A DNA stretch of 61,806 nt from Armatimonadota bacterium (GCA_025360125.1 JANYCU010000003.1:1-61806), one strand, 5' to 3'; shown: positions 42,897 through 51,322, counted from the stretch's first letter. Program-made: numbers and translations. Notes: generated by a model not told the origin, from the letters alone.

Positions 42897-43236
42897 AATG
42901 GTTACGTTCCGTTGGTTGCGTCGGACGACAGGGTGGCCTGTCCTAAACAAAGGTCGCGAAGATCGCCTTCGGCGGGGACGCTTGCTAGGTAATTTCAAAT
43001 TAGAGTCGGCAGGAGCGTCCTTTGAAAAGACAGGGTTCGATTCTTACCCAGGCCTCCGTTACTTATTGAGCGGAACATCGCTCAAGAAATAACTCCAACC
43101 TGGGCTGACTTACTACCGACCCTTTGGGCCTCAGGAGGACTTGGAAATGCCAATTTTTGCGTTTTAGCCTTTTGGCTTTTCTGATTAACCAGCTGGGCAT
43201 TGGCCGGGACGCCTGTCGGCCGACAGCCCGACCTTC
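42897..43236. other. Gene-free divergent intergenic region
   Basis: About 340 bases between two divergent genes. It contains GC-rich repeat-like DNA around 42930-42985, a perfect palindrome CTGTCGGCCGACAG near 43213-43226, and a GGTTCGATTC word near 43034 that does not belong to a tRNA. Both flanking genes have their own -10 hexamer directly at their starts, so most of this DNA has no assigned role. Confidence 0.5.
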
Positions 43237-43242
43237 CATAAT
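43237..43242 (+). promoter_or_regulatory. -10 hexamer, leaderless start
   Basis: CATAAT lies 6 nt before the ATG at 43249, mirroring the identical arrangement at the divergent pepF gene. Confidence 0.5.
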
Positions 43243-43248
43243 GAATCC

Positions 43249-44763
43249 ATGATCTCCAACGCGGCACTTTTGCACAACCTCATTCCGAACCTCGACGAGC
43301 TCTCTGGCGATGACCTTGTTGTCACTTCGCCTATCGACGGATCCATTTTAGGTAGCTTGCGGGTCGACAGTATCTCCGAGATCGACGCCAAGATCGCCCA
43401 ATCCGTACAAGCATTTCACGCTTGGCGAGAGATTCCGGGACCACGCCGAGGTGAACTTGTCCGAATCCTCGGAAACAAGCTTCGAGAGAAGAAGGAAGAC
43501 CTTGCTCGATTGGTCACTCTCGAGTGCGGCAAGATACTTGAGGAAGGCCGTGGCGAAGTCCAAGAGATGATCGATATTTGCGACTTCGCGGTTGGCATTT
43601 CGCGCCAGCTTTACGGACTCACCATCGCCAGCGAGCGGCCAAACCATACGATGCAGGAGAATTGGTTGCCGCTCGGCCCGGTCGGAATCATTTCTGCGTT
43701 CAATTTTCCCGTCGCGGTTTGGTCGTGGAACACAGCTCTCGCGCTTGTCTGCGGCGACAGCTGCCTTTGGAAGCCGTCAGAGAAGACTCCGCTCGTTGCA
43801 CTGGCCTGCCAAGCCATTTTCGACGAAGCCGCCCATGACTTCGGAGGAGTACCTGATGGTCTTAGCCAGGTGATTCTCGGCACGGCCGATGCCGGAGCCC
43901 AGATGGTCGACGACCATCGCGTCCCCCTCATCAGTGCAACAGGCTCGACGCGAATGGGTGGAATCGTGGCGCAAAGGGTTGCCGCTCGTTTCGGACGTTC
44001 ACTCCTTGAACTCGGCGGCAACAACGCGATGATCATCACCGAAACCGCCGACCTCGGCGTCGCCATTCCGAGCATCCTGTTTGGTAGCGTCGGCACCGCG
44101 GGCCAGCGATGTACATCGACTCGACGGGTTATTGTCCACCGATCCATTTTTGATCAAGTCTTCAATACTCTGAAAGGGGCATACCTTTCAATCGGCGCGA
44201 CCAAGATTGGCGATCCGCTTGAAAATGGGACTCTCGTCGGTCCACTCATCGACGAAGCATCGTTTAACGGCATGCAAGGTGCGTTGGATCGCATCAAGCC
44301 GGAAGCCATTGAGACTGTTGGTGGCGAACGAGTTATGACGGAAGAGTTTCCGAATGCTTATTACGTTCATCCATCGGTCGTTAAGCTTGCCAAGCAAACC
44401 GAAACCATCTTCGCGGAGACGTTCGCGCCGATTACTTACGTCCTCCCTTACGACACAATCGAAGAAGCACTCCAGATTCATAACGCGGTTCCTCAGGGGC
44501 TCAGTTCATCAATTATGACCACCGATCTTCGCGATGCTGAATACTTTAAGAGGCATAGCGATTGTGGAATCGCCAACGTCAACATTGGGACCTCGGGCGC
44601 AGAAATCGGCGGCGCGTTTGGCGGTGAAAAAGAGACTGGCGGAGGACGCGAGTCTGGCTCGGACGCTTGGCGCGCCTACATGAGACGCCAAACCAGCACC
44701 ACTTTCTTTGGACGCGAGAAGCCAGCCCTGGCTCAAGGTATTAAGTTTGACTTGCCTGAATAG
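43249..44763 (+). CDS. Antiquitin-like (ALDH7) aldehyde dehydrogenase
   Basis: A 504-residue NAD-dependent aldehyde dehydrogenase closest in motif to the ALDH7/antiquitin and AmaB group (alpha-aminoadipic semialdehyde dehydrogenase, lysine breakdown). Seen: ISAFNFPVAVWSWN with Asn152, WKPSEKTPL, general base Glu254 in LLELGGNNA, catalytic Cys288 in GTAGQRCTSTRR, and the C-terminal AEIGGAFGGEKETGGGRESGSDAW. The ELGGNNA and CTSTRR words favour ALDH7 over betaine or succinate semialdehyde enzymes. No lysine catabolic partner is adjacent, so substrate is inference. Confidence 0.9.
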   Translation: MISNAALLHNLIPNLDELSGDDLVVTSPIDGSILGSLRVDSISEIDAKIAQSVQAFHAWREIPGPRRGELVRILGNKLREKKEDLARLVTLECGKILEEGRGEVQEMIDICDFAVGISRQLYGLTIASERPNHTMQENWLPLGPVGIISAFNFPVAVWSWNTALALVCGDSCLWKPSEKTPLVALACQAIFDEAAHDFGGVPDGLSQVILGTADAGAQMVDDHRVPLISATGSTRMGGIVAQRVAARFGRSLLELGGNNAMIITETADLGVAIPSILFGSVGTAGQRCTSTRRVIVHRSIFDQVFNTLKGAYLSIGATKIGDPLENGTLVGPLIDEASFNGMQGALDRIKPEAIETVGGERVMTEEFPNAYYVHPSVVKLAKQTETIFAETFAPITYVLPYDTIEEALQIHNAVPQGLSSSIMTTDLRDAEYFKRHSDCGIANVNIGTSGAEIGGAFGGEKETGGGRESGSDAWRAYMRRQTSTTFFGREKPALAQGIKFDLPE

Positions 44764-44824
44764 GACGAAAGTCCCTATTTCAAAAGTAATGGATTTATTT
44801 CCCCACGTAGTTCCGATTCTCGGT

Positions 44825-44859
44825 TAGAATTTCCCCAACCTGGCGAACACCAGGTGGGG
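44825..44859 (+). promoter_or_regulatory. -10 hexamer and hairpin hiding the ribosome-binding site
   Basis: TAGAAT (44825-44830) is followed by a stem: CCCCAACCTGG (44833-44843) pairs, with one bulged A, with CCAGGTGGGG (44850-44859). The right arm is the Shine-Dalgarno (AGGTGGGG), seven bases before the GTG at 44867. The implied transcript would begin with the stem. Confidence 0.55.
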
Positions 44860-44866
44860 ATTAATT

Positions 44867-46051
44867 GTGTTAACCATACTTTCAGCTATCCATTCACTCC
44901 AACTTCCAATGTTGGATCCAAATATTCAAGTTCCATCAACGTCAGTTATTCGAAACGAAGACTACGGTCTTCGCGCCCATACGAACCACTTGATATTGAC
45001 CGGGCCGTTTAAAGGCACCAACATTGACCCAGACGCGCTCCAAGCCAATACAAGACCAATGGTCTTGGCTCCGTCTGGCTACGGACCAAGTTCAATTCGA
45101 GCTGCTTATAACTTGGCGTCAACTGGTGGATCTGGGGTTCATGCTTGTATCATTGCCTATCATTACAAGAATGCGATGCGCGACTTTAATGTCTTTTCAA
45201 CCCAGTTTGGATTGCCAACCGAAACGTCTTCGAGCCAAATTGCTTCGACCAACTCGGTCTTTCAAGTGGTCTACCAGGGATCATCTGCTCCTTCAACCAA
45301 TACTGGTTGGAACCAAGAAGCTGCACTCGATATCGAGTGGTCACATTCCATGGCTCCGAATGCCAAGATCGTTCTGGTTGAAGCAAATTCTGCTAGTTTT
45401 GCCGACCTCAATGCTGCGGTTACCAAGGCTGGAACTATTCCAGGGGTCCGTTCCATTTCAATGAGCTACGGAGCAACTGAATTTTCTGGAGTAACTGCAT
45501 ACGAGTCAGTCTTTTCCCACGCGGGAATTGTGTACTTCGCGTCTACTGGTGATACTGGTGGTCAACATTCTTGGCCAGCACTCTCGCCAAGCGTTGTTGC
45601 GGTAGGTGGAACAACATTAACTGGGTCTGGGGCATCATGGACTGAAACAACTTGGTCGGGTTCTGGTTGTGGATTGAGCTCGTATTTTAGCCGCCCTTCT
45701 TATCAAAATGGTGTTCAAGCAATTGTTGGAACCATGCGAGGAGCTGCTGACATTTCGGCAGTTGCTGATCCTAACACTGGTTGTGCGGTTTATGCCCCAA
45801 CAAGTTCTCGAAATAGCGGTTGGCTAGTCTTTGGCGGGACCAGCCTTTCTTGCCCAATCATGGCGGGAATCTACAACCTCAGTGGTCAAGCATCAGCCTC
45901 TAGTTCAGCTGAGCTAACCCGAATCTATTCACACCTTGGATCATCTTCGTTCCGGGATGTGGTTAGCGGCTCGGCGGGTGGAAATGTTGCCACCGTGGGA
46001 TATGATCTCGCCAACGGAGTCGGAACTCCGCTTGGATTAAGCGGGTTCTGA
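44867..46051 (+). CDS. Sedolisin (S53) peptidase, tandem copy 1
   Basis: A 394-residue serine-carboxyl peptidase of family S53. The catalytic Glu and Asp are four residues apart in NQEAALDIEW, the oxyanion Asp is in FASTGDTGGQ, and the Ser is in FGGTSLSCP; the C-terminal calcium-site region FRDVVSG ... YDLANGVGTP is present. The usual propeptide of about 180 residues is replaced by about 80 residues of different type (LDPNIQVPSTSVIRNEDYGLRAHTNH). The N-terminal hydrophobic run MLTILSAIHSLQ is short and uncharged, so export is uncertain. Starts at GTG behind a hairpin-covered ribosome-binding site. Codons end in A or T more often than in copy 2. Confidence 0.88.
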   Translation: MLTILSAIHSLQLPMLDPNIQVPSTSVIRNEDYGLRAHTNHLILTGPFKGTNIDPDALQANTRPMVLAPSGYGPSSIRAAYNLASTGGSGVHACIIAYHYKNAMRDFNVFSTQFGLPTETSSSQIASTNSVFQVVYQGSSAPSTNTGWNQEAALDIEWSHSMAPNAKIVLVEANSASFADLNAAVTKAGTIPGVRSISMSYGATEFSGVTAYESVFSHAGIVYFASTGDTGGQHSWPALSPSVVAVGGTTLTGSGASWTETTWSGSGCGLSSYFSRPSYQNGVQAIVGTMRGAADISAVADPNTGCAVYAPTSSRNSGWLVFGGTSLSCPIMAGIYNLSGQASASSSAELTRIYSHLGSSSFRDVVSGSAGGNVATVGYDLANGVGTPLGLSGF

Positions 46052-46058
46052 TACCAGT

Positions 46059-46114
46059 GCAAGTGCGAGAAAGCAGTGCAAGGAAAGAGGCTAAACCATC
46101 TTTCTCGCACTTGC
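46059..46114. repeat. Hairpin repeat between sedolisin genes
   Basis: GCAAGTGCGAGAAAG (46059-46073) pairs perfectly with CTTTCTCGCACTTGC (46100-46114). The AAGTGCGAGAAAG word recurs near 4914-4927. The 15-bp stem could end transcription of the first peptidase gene or be a mobile hairpin element; there is no T run. Confidence 0.6.
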
Positions 46115-46198
46115 CCTCGTACTTGCCCTTTCATTCCTAGCATTTCTCCCTTGTCGATTTTGCGGCCATTTGGGCATAAGCGAGGCAAGGGAAAAACT

Positions 46199-47386
46199 GT
46201 GTTCATATTACTTTCAGCTATTCACGCGATCGAACAAAGTCCTTTGTTCGATCCAAATATTGAAGTTCCATCGTCATCGATCGTCCGCATTGCCGACATC
46301 GGATTTCGAGCTCACACCAACCATATGATCCTGCGGGGTCCGTTCCAGGGCGACATTCTTTATCCAGAGGGTTTGCAGGCTAATCTTTCTGCTCCTGCCT
46401 TTGCACCGTCTGGCTACGGTCCATCGTCGATTCGAGCCGCTTACAATTTGGCTTCGACGGGTGGCTCGGGTGCTCACGCGATCGTTATTGCCTACCATTA
46501 TGCAAATGCCCGGCGAGACTTCAACGTGTTTTCGACGACGTATGGCCTTCCGACTGAGACCTCGACCAATCAGGCCGCGACTTCGAATACGAAATTTCAA
46601 GTGGTGTATCAGGGCACGGCGGCTCCGGCGGGCAACGTCGGTTGGAACCAAGAGGCTGCTCTTGACATCGAGTGGTCCCATGCGATGGCTCCGAACGCAA
46701 AGATCTATTTGGTCGAAGCCAATTCGAACAGCTTTAATGACTTGAATGCTGCGATAAAGAAAGCGGCGGCCATTCCGGGAGTTCGGTCGGTTTCGATGAG
46801 CTTTGGGGCGAGCGAATTCTCGGGAGAAGTCAATTTTGAGTCTGATTTTGCCCAGGCAAACGTGGTCTTCTTCGCATCGACGGGCGATTCGGGTGGACAA
46901 CACTCTTGGCCCGCTCTCTCGCCTAAAGTTGTTGCCGTTGGTGGTACTTCGCTGAAGGGTTCGGGGTCGAGTTGGACCGAGTCAGTCTGGTCGGGATCGG
47001 GCGGAGGTATCAGTTCTTTCTTTAGTCGACCTGCTTATCAAAATGCGGTCCAGACGGTTGTTGGTGCAAAGCGCGGTAGCCCGGATATCTCGGCGGTCGC
47101 CGACCCTAACACGGGTTGTGCGGTGTACGCTCCGACGAGTTCGACATCGAGCGCGTGGATGGTGTTCGGCGGAACGAGTTTGTCTTGCCCCATCATTGCT
47201 GGGATCTATAACCTGAGTGGTCAAACGTCGGCGTCTTCGGGTGCCGAGTTGACTCGGATTTACGGAAATCTGGGGAGTTTGTCTTTCCGGGATGTCACTT
47301 CGGGGTCGTCGGGACCGAATGCGTCGAAAGTCGGTTACGACTTGACGACGGGCGTCGGCACTCCGCTGGGCGTCAGCGGGTTCTAA
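46199..47386 (+). CDS. Sedolisin (S53) peptidase, tandem copy 2
   Basis: A 395-residue paralogue of the preceding gene, starting at GTG 46199, seven bases after AAGGG; the start matches copy 1 (FILLSAIHAIE against LTILSAIHSLQ). Catalytic residues are in NQEAALDIEW, FASTGDSGGQ and FGGTSLSCP. The WSGSGGGISSFFSRPAYQNAV block is closer to the S53 consensus than copy 1's WSGSGCGLSSYF, which has Cys for Gly. The open frame upstream to 46076 is repeat-derived. The pair probably arose by duplication and has diverged in codon choice. Confidence 0.88.
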   Translation: MFILLSAIHAIEQSPLFDPNIEVPSSSIVRIADIGFRAHTNHMILRGPFQGDILYPEGLQANLSAPAFAPSGYGPSSIRAAYNLASTGGSGAHAIVIAYHYANARRDFNVFSTTYGLPTETSTNQAATSNTKFQVVYQGTAAPAGNVGWNQEAALDIEWSHAMAPNAKIYLVEANSNSFNDLNAAIKKAAAIPGVRSVSMSFGASEFSGEVNFESDFAQANVVFFASTGDSGGQHSWPALSPKVVAVGGTSLKGSGSSWTESVWSGSGGGISSFFSRPAYQNAVQTVVGAKRGSPDISAVADPNTGCAVYAPTSSTSSAWMVFGGTSLSCPIIAGIYNLSGQTSASSGAELTRIYGNLGSLSFRDVTSGSSGPNASKVGYDLTTGVGTPLGVSGF

Positions 47387-47463
47387 ATCCGAGAACATTG
47401 GAGAGAGCAAGGGCAATTATTTGTCCTTGACCTCTTTGCATAAAGCTGGAGCTGGTCATTTTT

Positions 47464-47515
47464 GGAGTGCTCAAGCCTGCTTGAGCTTTGGTGCTGCGAA
47501 GCCTGCTTCGCTGAA
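47464..47515 (+). repeat. REP element flanking second RAYT, downstream side
   Basis: GGAG (47464-47467) is followed by hairpin GCTCAAGCCTGCTTGAGC (47469-47486), a TTTGGTG spacer and hairpin GCGAAGCCTGCTTCGC (47496-47511). It is the inverted partner of 48082-48132; GGAG before a palindrome is the classic REP layout. Confidence 0.9.
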
Positions 47516-47526
47516 CGGCACTTCGA

Positions 47527-48051
47527 TCAGAAATCGTCGTCTATTTCAAGCAGATCTGTCTTAAACGATTTCACCGTCTCAACGAACGATTTATCTCCTT
47601 GTGTCTCGAACCAGTGAGCGCTACAAAATGGGTAGTTTAGCGAAGGTCCTAACCCATGTTTCGTTGGATTATTATGAACGTAGTTGAGGCGGGCCAGATA
47701 CGATGTCTCGAAACTAAGCAAGGTGTCCCACATGTTGTACCAAATTCGTCGTCCGGCTTGTCCTTCAAGGCGATTGAGCTTTCGGGCCGAAACTCCGTGA
47801 ATCTTTTCAGTTAGCTTCTTGACTCCTTTTTCAACCGGACAAAACCCGACTATGTGGTAGTGATTTGGAAAGATAGCCCAAGCTTGCAATTCAAAATTGA
47901 ATTCAATACAAGTCACAAAGATCACGGATTGGAGTAGATTCAACTTCTCGTGGGAAGCGAATCGGTGTTGTTTTTGGTAAGTTGCAGCAGTAATGAAGTA
48001 GGTCCCAGGTTCAGTTACCGACCTACTGGGAGCATGGGGCCAGGAGTGCAC
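47527..48051 (-). CDS. REP-associated tyrosine transposase (RAYT)
   Basis: A 174-residue Y1 transposase of the RAYT (TnpA-REP) class, which cuts and moves single-stranded REP hairpins. The HUH motif is WAIFPNHYHIVGF (His-Tyr-His) at about 77-89; the catalytic Tyr lies in YLARLNYVHNNPTKHGLG, matching the family consensus YIHxNPVKxGL. The start TYFITAATYQKQHRF also fits. It is bracketed 12 bases downstream and 31 bases upstream by inverted copies of a two-hairpin GGAG repeat, and three more copies of that repeat lie at 4.77, 5.68 and 16.63 kb. The gene appears intact. Confidence 0.93.
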   Translation of the reverse strand: MHSWPHAPSRSVTEPGTYFITAATYQKQHRFASHEKLNLLQSVIFVTCIEFNFELQAWAIFPNHYHIVGFCPVEKGVKKLTEKIHGVSARKLNRLEGQAGRRIWYNMWDTLLSFETSYLARLNYVHNNPTKHGLGPSLNYPFCSAHWFETQGDKSFVETVKSFKTDLLEIDDDF

Positions 48052-48081
48052 AACCGCATTTTATCCCAGACGCAACTCTTT

Positions 48082-48132
48082 TCAGCGAAGCAGGCTTCGC
48101 AGTACCAAAGCTAACGCAGGCGTTAGCACTCC
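48082..48132 (-). repeat. REP element flanking second RAYT, upstream side
   Basis: Hairpins GCGAAGCAGGCTTCGC (48085-48100) and GCTAACGCAGGCGTTAGC (48110-48127), then ACTCC (GGAG on the minus strand). The first stem is identical to the opposite copy; the second has TAAC/GTTA where the other has TCAA/TTGA, so pairing is preserved. Confidence 0.9.
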
Positions 48133-48141
48133 AAAAAAGAG

Positions 48142-51100
48142 CTAACCCAATTGAGAAGCCAAGAAACCTTCCGCTGCCGCCAGAGCCTCGTCGGCTTTAC
48201 CTGGATCGCGGCCACCCGCCGTGGCGAAGGCAGCCTGTCCGCCACCGCCGCCGCCCGCGATTTTCGCGAGTTCCTTGAGCAGGTTTCCGGCGTGGGCACC
48301 TTTGACTTGGGCTTCGGTGCCGACTTTGCACATGAACGTCACTTTGTCGCTGACCACACAGAGTATCGTGACCTGATTGGGCTTGTTATTCGCTTCGTTG
48401 TCGAGGGCTTGGCTAGCTACCTTGGGGTCGGCATCGCCGAGGTTCTTGACGTAGAAATCGACTCCGTTGACGTTCTTGGTTGCGCTGGTTGCTGCACCGC
48501 CACCGGACATCGCCGCCATTTCGGCTTTCTCGCGCTTCTTGCGCTCGTCCTTCAGTTGGTCGACGGTTCGTTCGACCGCGCTCACGAGCTCTTTTGGATT
48601 CGCTTTTAATAGGCTTGCGGCCTCTTTGATGGCGTTGGAATCGTGCTTAAAGAGGTCGTAGGCGGCTTCGCCCGTGATCGCTTCGATTCGCCGAACACCC
48701 GATGCTGCGGAGCTTTCGCTCACGATCTTGAACAGACCGATTTCGCCCGTCGTTCGGACGTGGATGCCGCCACACAGTTCCTTGCTGAACTCGCCAATTT
48801 CGACCATGCGAACTTTGTCGCCATACTTCTCGCCGAAGAGCGCCATCGCGCCCTTGGCCCTGGCTTCGTCGATCGGTAAATCGACGTAGGTCGTGACGTC
48901 GATATTGGCGAGAATCTCCTCGTTGACCAACTGCTCGACCTCGGCGATTTCGGTCGCGGTCATGCCCTTGCCGTAGGTGAAGTCGAAGCGCAGGTTGTCG
49001 GGTCCGACGTATGACCCGGCTTGGGTGACCGTGGTTCCGAGAACTTGCCGCAGGGCCGCTTGGAGCAGGTGAGTCGCAGTGTGATTTCGCTTGATACGGG
49101 CTCGACGCTTGGCGTCCACAATAGCCTCGACGGGTTTGCCGAGCATCGATTCGACATCGGTTCCGATGACATCGTGCCAGAACGTTCCCGAGCTTTTCGT
49201 CGTATTTTCGACGATGAGCTGGCTACCGTTGACGCGGATTTCGCCGGTATCGCCGGTCTGTCCGCCCGATTCTCCGTAGAACGGCGTTTGGTTGAGCGCG
49301 ACCCGGTATCGACCTTCGCCATTCGCCCGAATGCGAACGAGTTTGGCGCGGGCATGGACGTTTTGGTAGCCAAGGAAGTTGGTCTCTTTCGGAGCGTCGT
49401 CGGTTGCGAGTTCGTCTTCGCTTGACATTCCGCCGTATGCCGATTTCTCGCCTTGGGCTCCGCGTGAACGCTCTTGGGCTTCTTTCATCGCGGTTTCATA
49501 TCCGTCTATGTCGACCTCAAAACCTCGCTCAGTACATATTTCTTCTGTAATCTCTAAAGGGAATCCGAACGTGTCATATAGCTGAAACACTTTGTCACCG
49601 GGCAAAACAAGGCGAAGGGAATTTAATGTTTGGACAGCCGAGTTTGGCTCCAAGTTTCCATATTTTTCAAAGAAAAATTTGCACTTTTCTATAAGGGAAT
49701 TCGCCGCTTCAACAGAGGGGATTTTGCTCTTGAAAAGATCGTAAACGTTAGAGCCTACAAATGAATAGCTAAGAGATTCATAGAACTCACTAAATTTGGG
49801 ATCGTTCGGCAGCTTAAGTTTTCCGTCAGCATCTTGAAATACGTGCCAGAAATAGTTCCGATGTTGCTGTGCATAGTTAAAGGTAACTTCAAGTAGCAGG
49901 TTTTCTAGTAACTCAATTCCTTTGTCAAGCGTTCTTCGGAACAACGCTTCCTCGCTTTGCAACGTTTCTTCAATGATGCTTCTCCGAGCGATGAGTTCTT
50001 TGTAGTGCCCGCCAAACGTGTCGAAGACTGCTTCGGCGACTTCGTGCATAAACAGGTCGTTGAAGCCAAGCACTCGTTGCCCCTTGAGGACGGCACGGCG
50101 AATCAACCGCCGCAGCACGTAGCCACGGCCATTGTTGGCGGGCATGACTCCGTCGGCGATGCAGAAGCAGGAGGTGCGAATGTGGTCGGCGATGATTCGG
50201 CGGGCGGTTTGGGTCTCGGGAGAGTTAATAATTGTAGGTTGATCGATGCGATCGGAGCCTTCCGATGCTCCATCGATCCTCCCCCCCTCCGTCGCGGCAA
50301 AGCCCTCGCGCCACCTCCCCTCAAGTGGAGGAGCTTGGTTGGTGGATGTTGCCGAGTGATTACTTCCAAGTCTGAGCTCGTCGATCTTCGCTAAGATTGG
50401 GAGGAAGGCGTCGGTGTCGTAGACCGAGGATTTGCCTTCGAGGACGGCGACCGTGCGCTCCATTCCCATTCCGGTGTCGATCGATGCGAACGGAAGATCG
50501 GGCATGCCCGACTTCTCCCAGCCATCCGACGGGCGCTCAGGATTTCGGAGTTTGCCTTGCCAATCGAACTGGATGAACACGTCGTTCCAGATCTCGAGCC
50601 AGTTGCGGGCGTCGTCGTCGGCGATCCACTGCTCGCGCGAGTAATCACCCGCCTTGATCCCAGGAACCGTTAAAGGATTCGTCCAGTAGAACATCTCGGA
50701 GTTCGGTCCGCACGGCCCGGGCGAACCCGCGCTTACTGATTTGGGCGGCCAATAGTTGGTCTCTTCGCTCAGGCGCATGATGCGCGTCGATGGATCGATA
50801 CCCGCGGCGGAAATATGTTCGGACCAGCATTGGTACGCGACATCGTCATCTTCGAAAACCGTAAACGAGAGTCTTTTTGGATCCAGTCCGAGCCATTCTG
50901 AACCGGTCAAAAACTCCCAAGAGTATGCGATAGCATCGTCTTTGAAGTAGTCGCCGAACGAGAAGTTGCCGAGCATCTCGAAGAAGGTGAGGTGGCTGTC
51001 GTCGCCGACTTCGTCAATGTCTCCGGTTCGAACGCATTTTTGGGCGGTGACCAGTCGCTTGTTGGGGGGCGTCGCGGTGCCGAGGAAATAGGGCTTGAAC

Positions 51101-51246
51101 TGGATCATTCCCGCGCCGTTGAAGAGCAGGCTTTCATCCAGACGCCCGGTGACGTCGGTGGGGATCAGCGACCCAGAATCATGGATCGTGTGCCCTTTGC
51201 TCTCAAAAAAGCGGAGATATTTCTCTCGCAACTCGCGAACGGTCAT
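48142..51246 (-). CDS. alaS: Alanyl-tRNA synthetase with two insertions
   Basis: The enzyme charges tRNA-Ala. At 1034 residues it is about 150 longer than usual. The class II core begins LREKYLRFFESKGH; the editing domain has the zinc motif HTATHLL and CGGIHV; the C-Ala domain ends GGGGGQAAFATAGG. Two stretches have no counterpart in the family: residues about 293-343 (contains APPLEGRWREGFAATEGG, an in-frame repeat B copy) just before IIADHIRTSCFCIADG, and about 453-545, aromatic, Asn-rich and from AT-rich DNA, between ELLENLLL and LVLPGDKVFQLYDTFGFP. Both lie between standard blocks, so the core looks functional. A CAAAAT lies 6 nt before the ATG. Confidence 0.96.
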   Translation of the reverse strand: MTVRELREKYLRFFESKGHTIHDSGSLIPTDVTGRLDESLLFNGAGMIQFKPYFLGTATPPNKRLVTAQKCVRTGDIDEVGDDSHLTFFEMLGNFSFGDYFKDDAIAYSWEFLTGSEWLGLDPKRLSFTVFEDDDVAYQCWSEHISAAGIDPSTRIMRLSEETNYWPPKSVSAGSPGPCGPNSEMFYWTNPLTVPGIKAGDYSREQWIADDDARNWLEIWNDVFIQFDWQGKLRNPERPSDGWEKSGMPDLPFASIDTGMGMERTVAVLEGKSSVYDTDAFLPILAKIDELRLGSNHSATSTNQAPPLEGRWREGFAATEGGRIDGASEGSDRIDQPTIINSPETQTARRIIADHIRTSCFCIADGVMPANNGRGYVLRRLIRRAVLKGQRVLGFNDLFMHEVAEAVFDTFGGHYKELIARRSIIEETLQSEEALFRRTLDKGIELLENLLLEVTFNYAQQHRNYFWHVFQDADGKLKLPNDPKFSEFYESLSYSFVGSNVYDLFKSKIPSVEAANSLIEKCKFFFEKYGNLEPNSAVQTLNSLRLVLPGDKVFQLYDTFGFPLEITEEICTERGFEVDIDGYETAMKEAQERSRGAQGEKSAYGGMSSEDELATDDAPKETNFLGYQNVHARAKLVRIRANGEGRYRVALNQTPFYGESGGQTGDTGEIRVNGSQLIVENTTKSSGTFWHDVIGTDVESMLGKPVEAIVDAKRRARIKRNHTATHLLQAALRQVLGTTVTQAGSYVGPDNLRFDFTYGKGMTATEIAEVEQLVNEEILANIDVTTYVDLPIDEARAKGAMALFGEKYGDKVRMVEIGEFSKELCGGIHVRTTGEIGLFKIVSESSAASGVRRIEAITGEAAYDLFKHDSNAIKEAASLLKANPKELVSAVERTVDQLKDERKKREKAEMAAMSGGGAATSATKNVNGVDFYVKNLGDADPKVASQALDNEANNKPNQVTILCVVSDKVTFMCKVGTEAQVKGAHAGNLLKELAKIAGGGGGGQAAFATAGGRDPGKADEALAAAEGFLASQLG
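49612..49890 (-). other. AT-rich insertion inside alaS
   Basis: Encodes residues about 453-545 of the synthetase (FNYAQQHRNYFWHVFQDADG onward). Base composition is visibly richer in A and T than the rest of the gene, and the residues (many Phe, Tyr, Asn, Lys) do not match any synthetase domain I know. Possibly a transferred segment or a lineage-specific extension. Confidence 0.55.
50218..50370 (-). repeat. Family B repeat inserted in frame in alaS
   Basis: The segment 50275-50350 aligns with the intergenic copies at 5550-5650 and 5840-5955 (CACCTCCCC, AGTGGAGGAGCTTGG words). In alaS it is translated as part of residues about 293-343, leaving the frame intact on both sides. Confidence 0.7.
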
Positions 51247-51252
51247 TGGTTC

Positions 51253-51258
51253 ATTTTG
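51253..51258 (-). promoter_or_regulatory. -10 hexamer of alaS, leaderless start
   Basis: CAAAAT on the minus strand lies 6 nt before the alaS ATG at 51246. Confidence 0.4.
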
Positions 51259-51322
51259 GCAGGTTTGAGACCAGTTGGCAGTCAGCAGTTGGCAGTTAGC
51301 AGAAAATTCGACGTAGTTGACT

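Noticed and set aside
43020-43060. GGTTCGATTC, a T-loop-like word suggesting a tRNA
   Set aside because: The flanking bases do not form a T stem and no acceptor, D or anticodon arms can be folded around it.
46076-46198. Longer N-terminus for the second sedolisin
   Set aside because: The upstream codons are hairpin-repeat DNA, and the GTG at 46199 has a ribosome-binding site and matches the start of the first copy.
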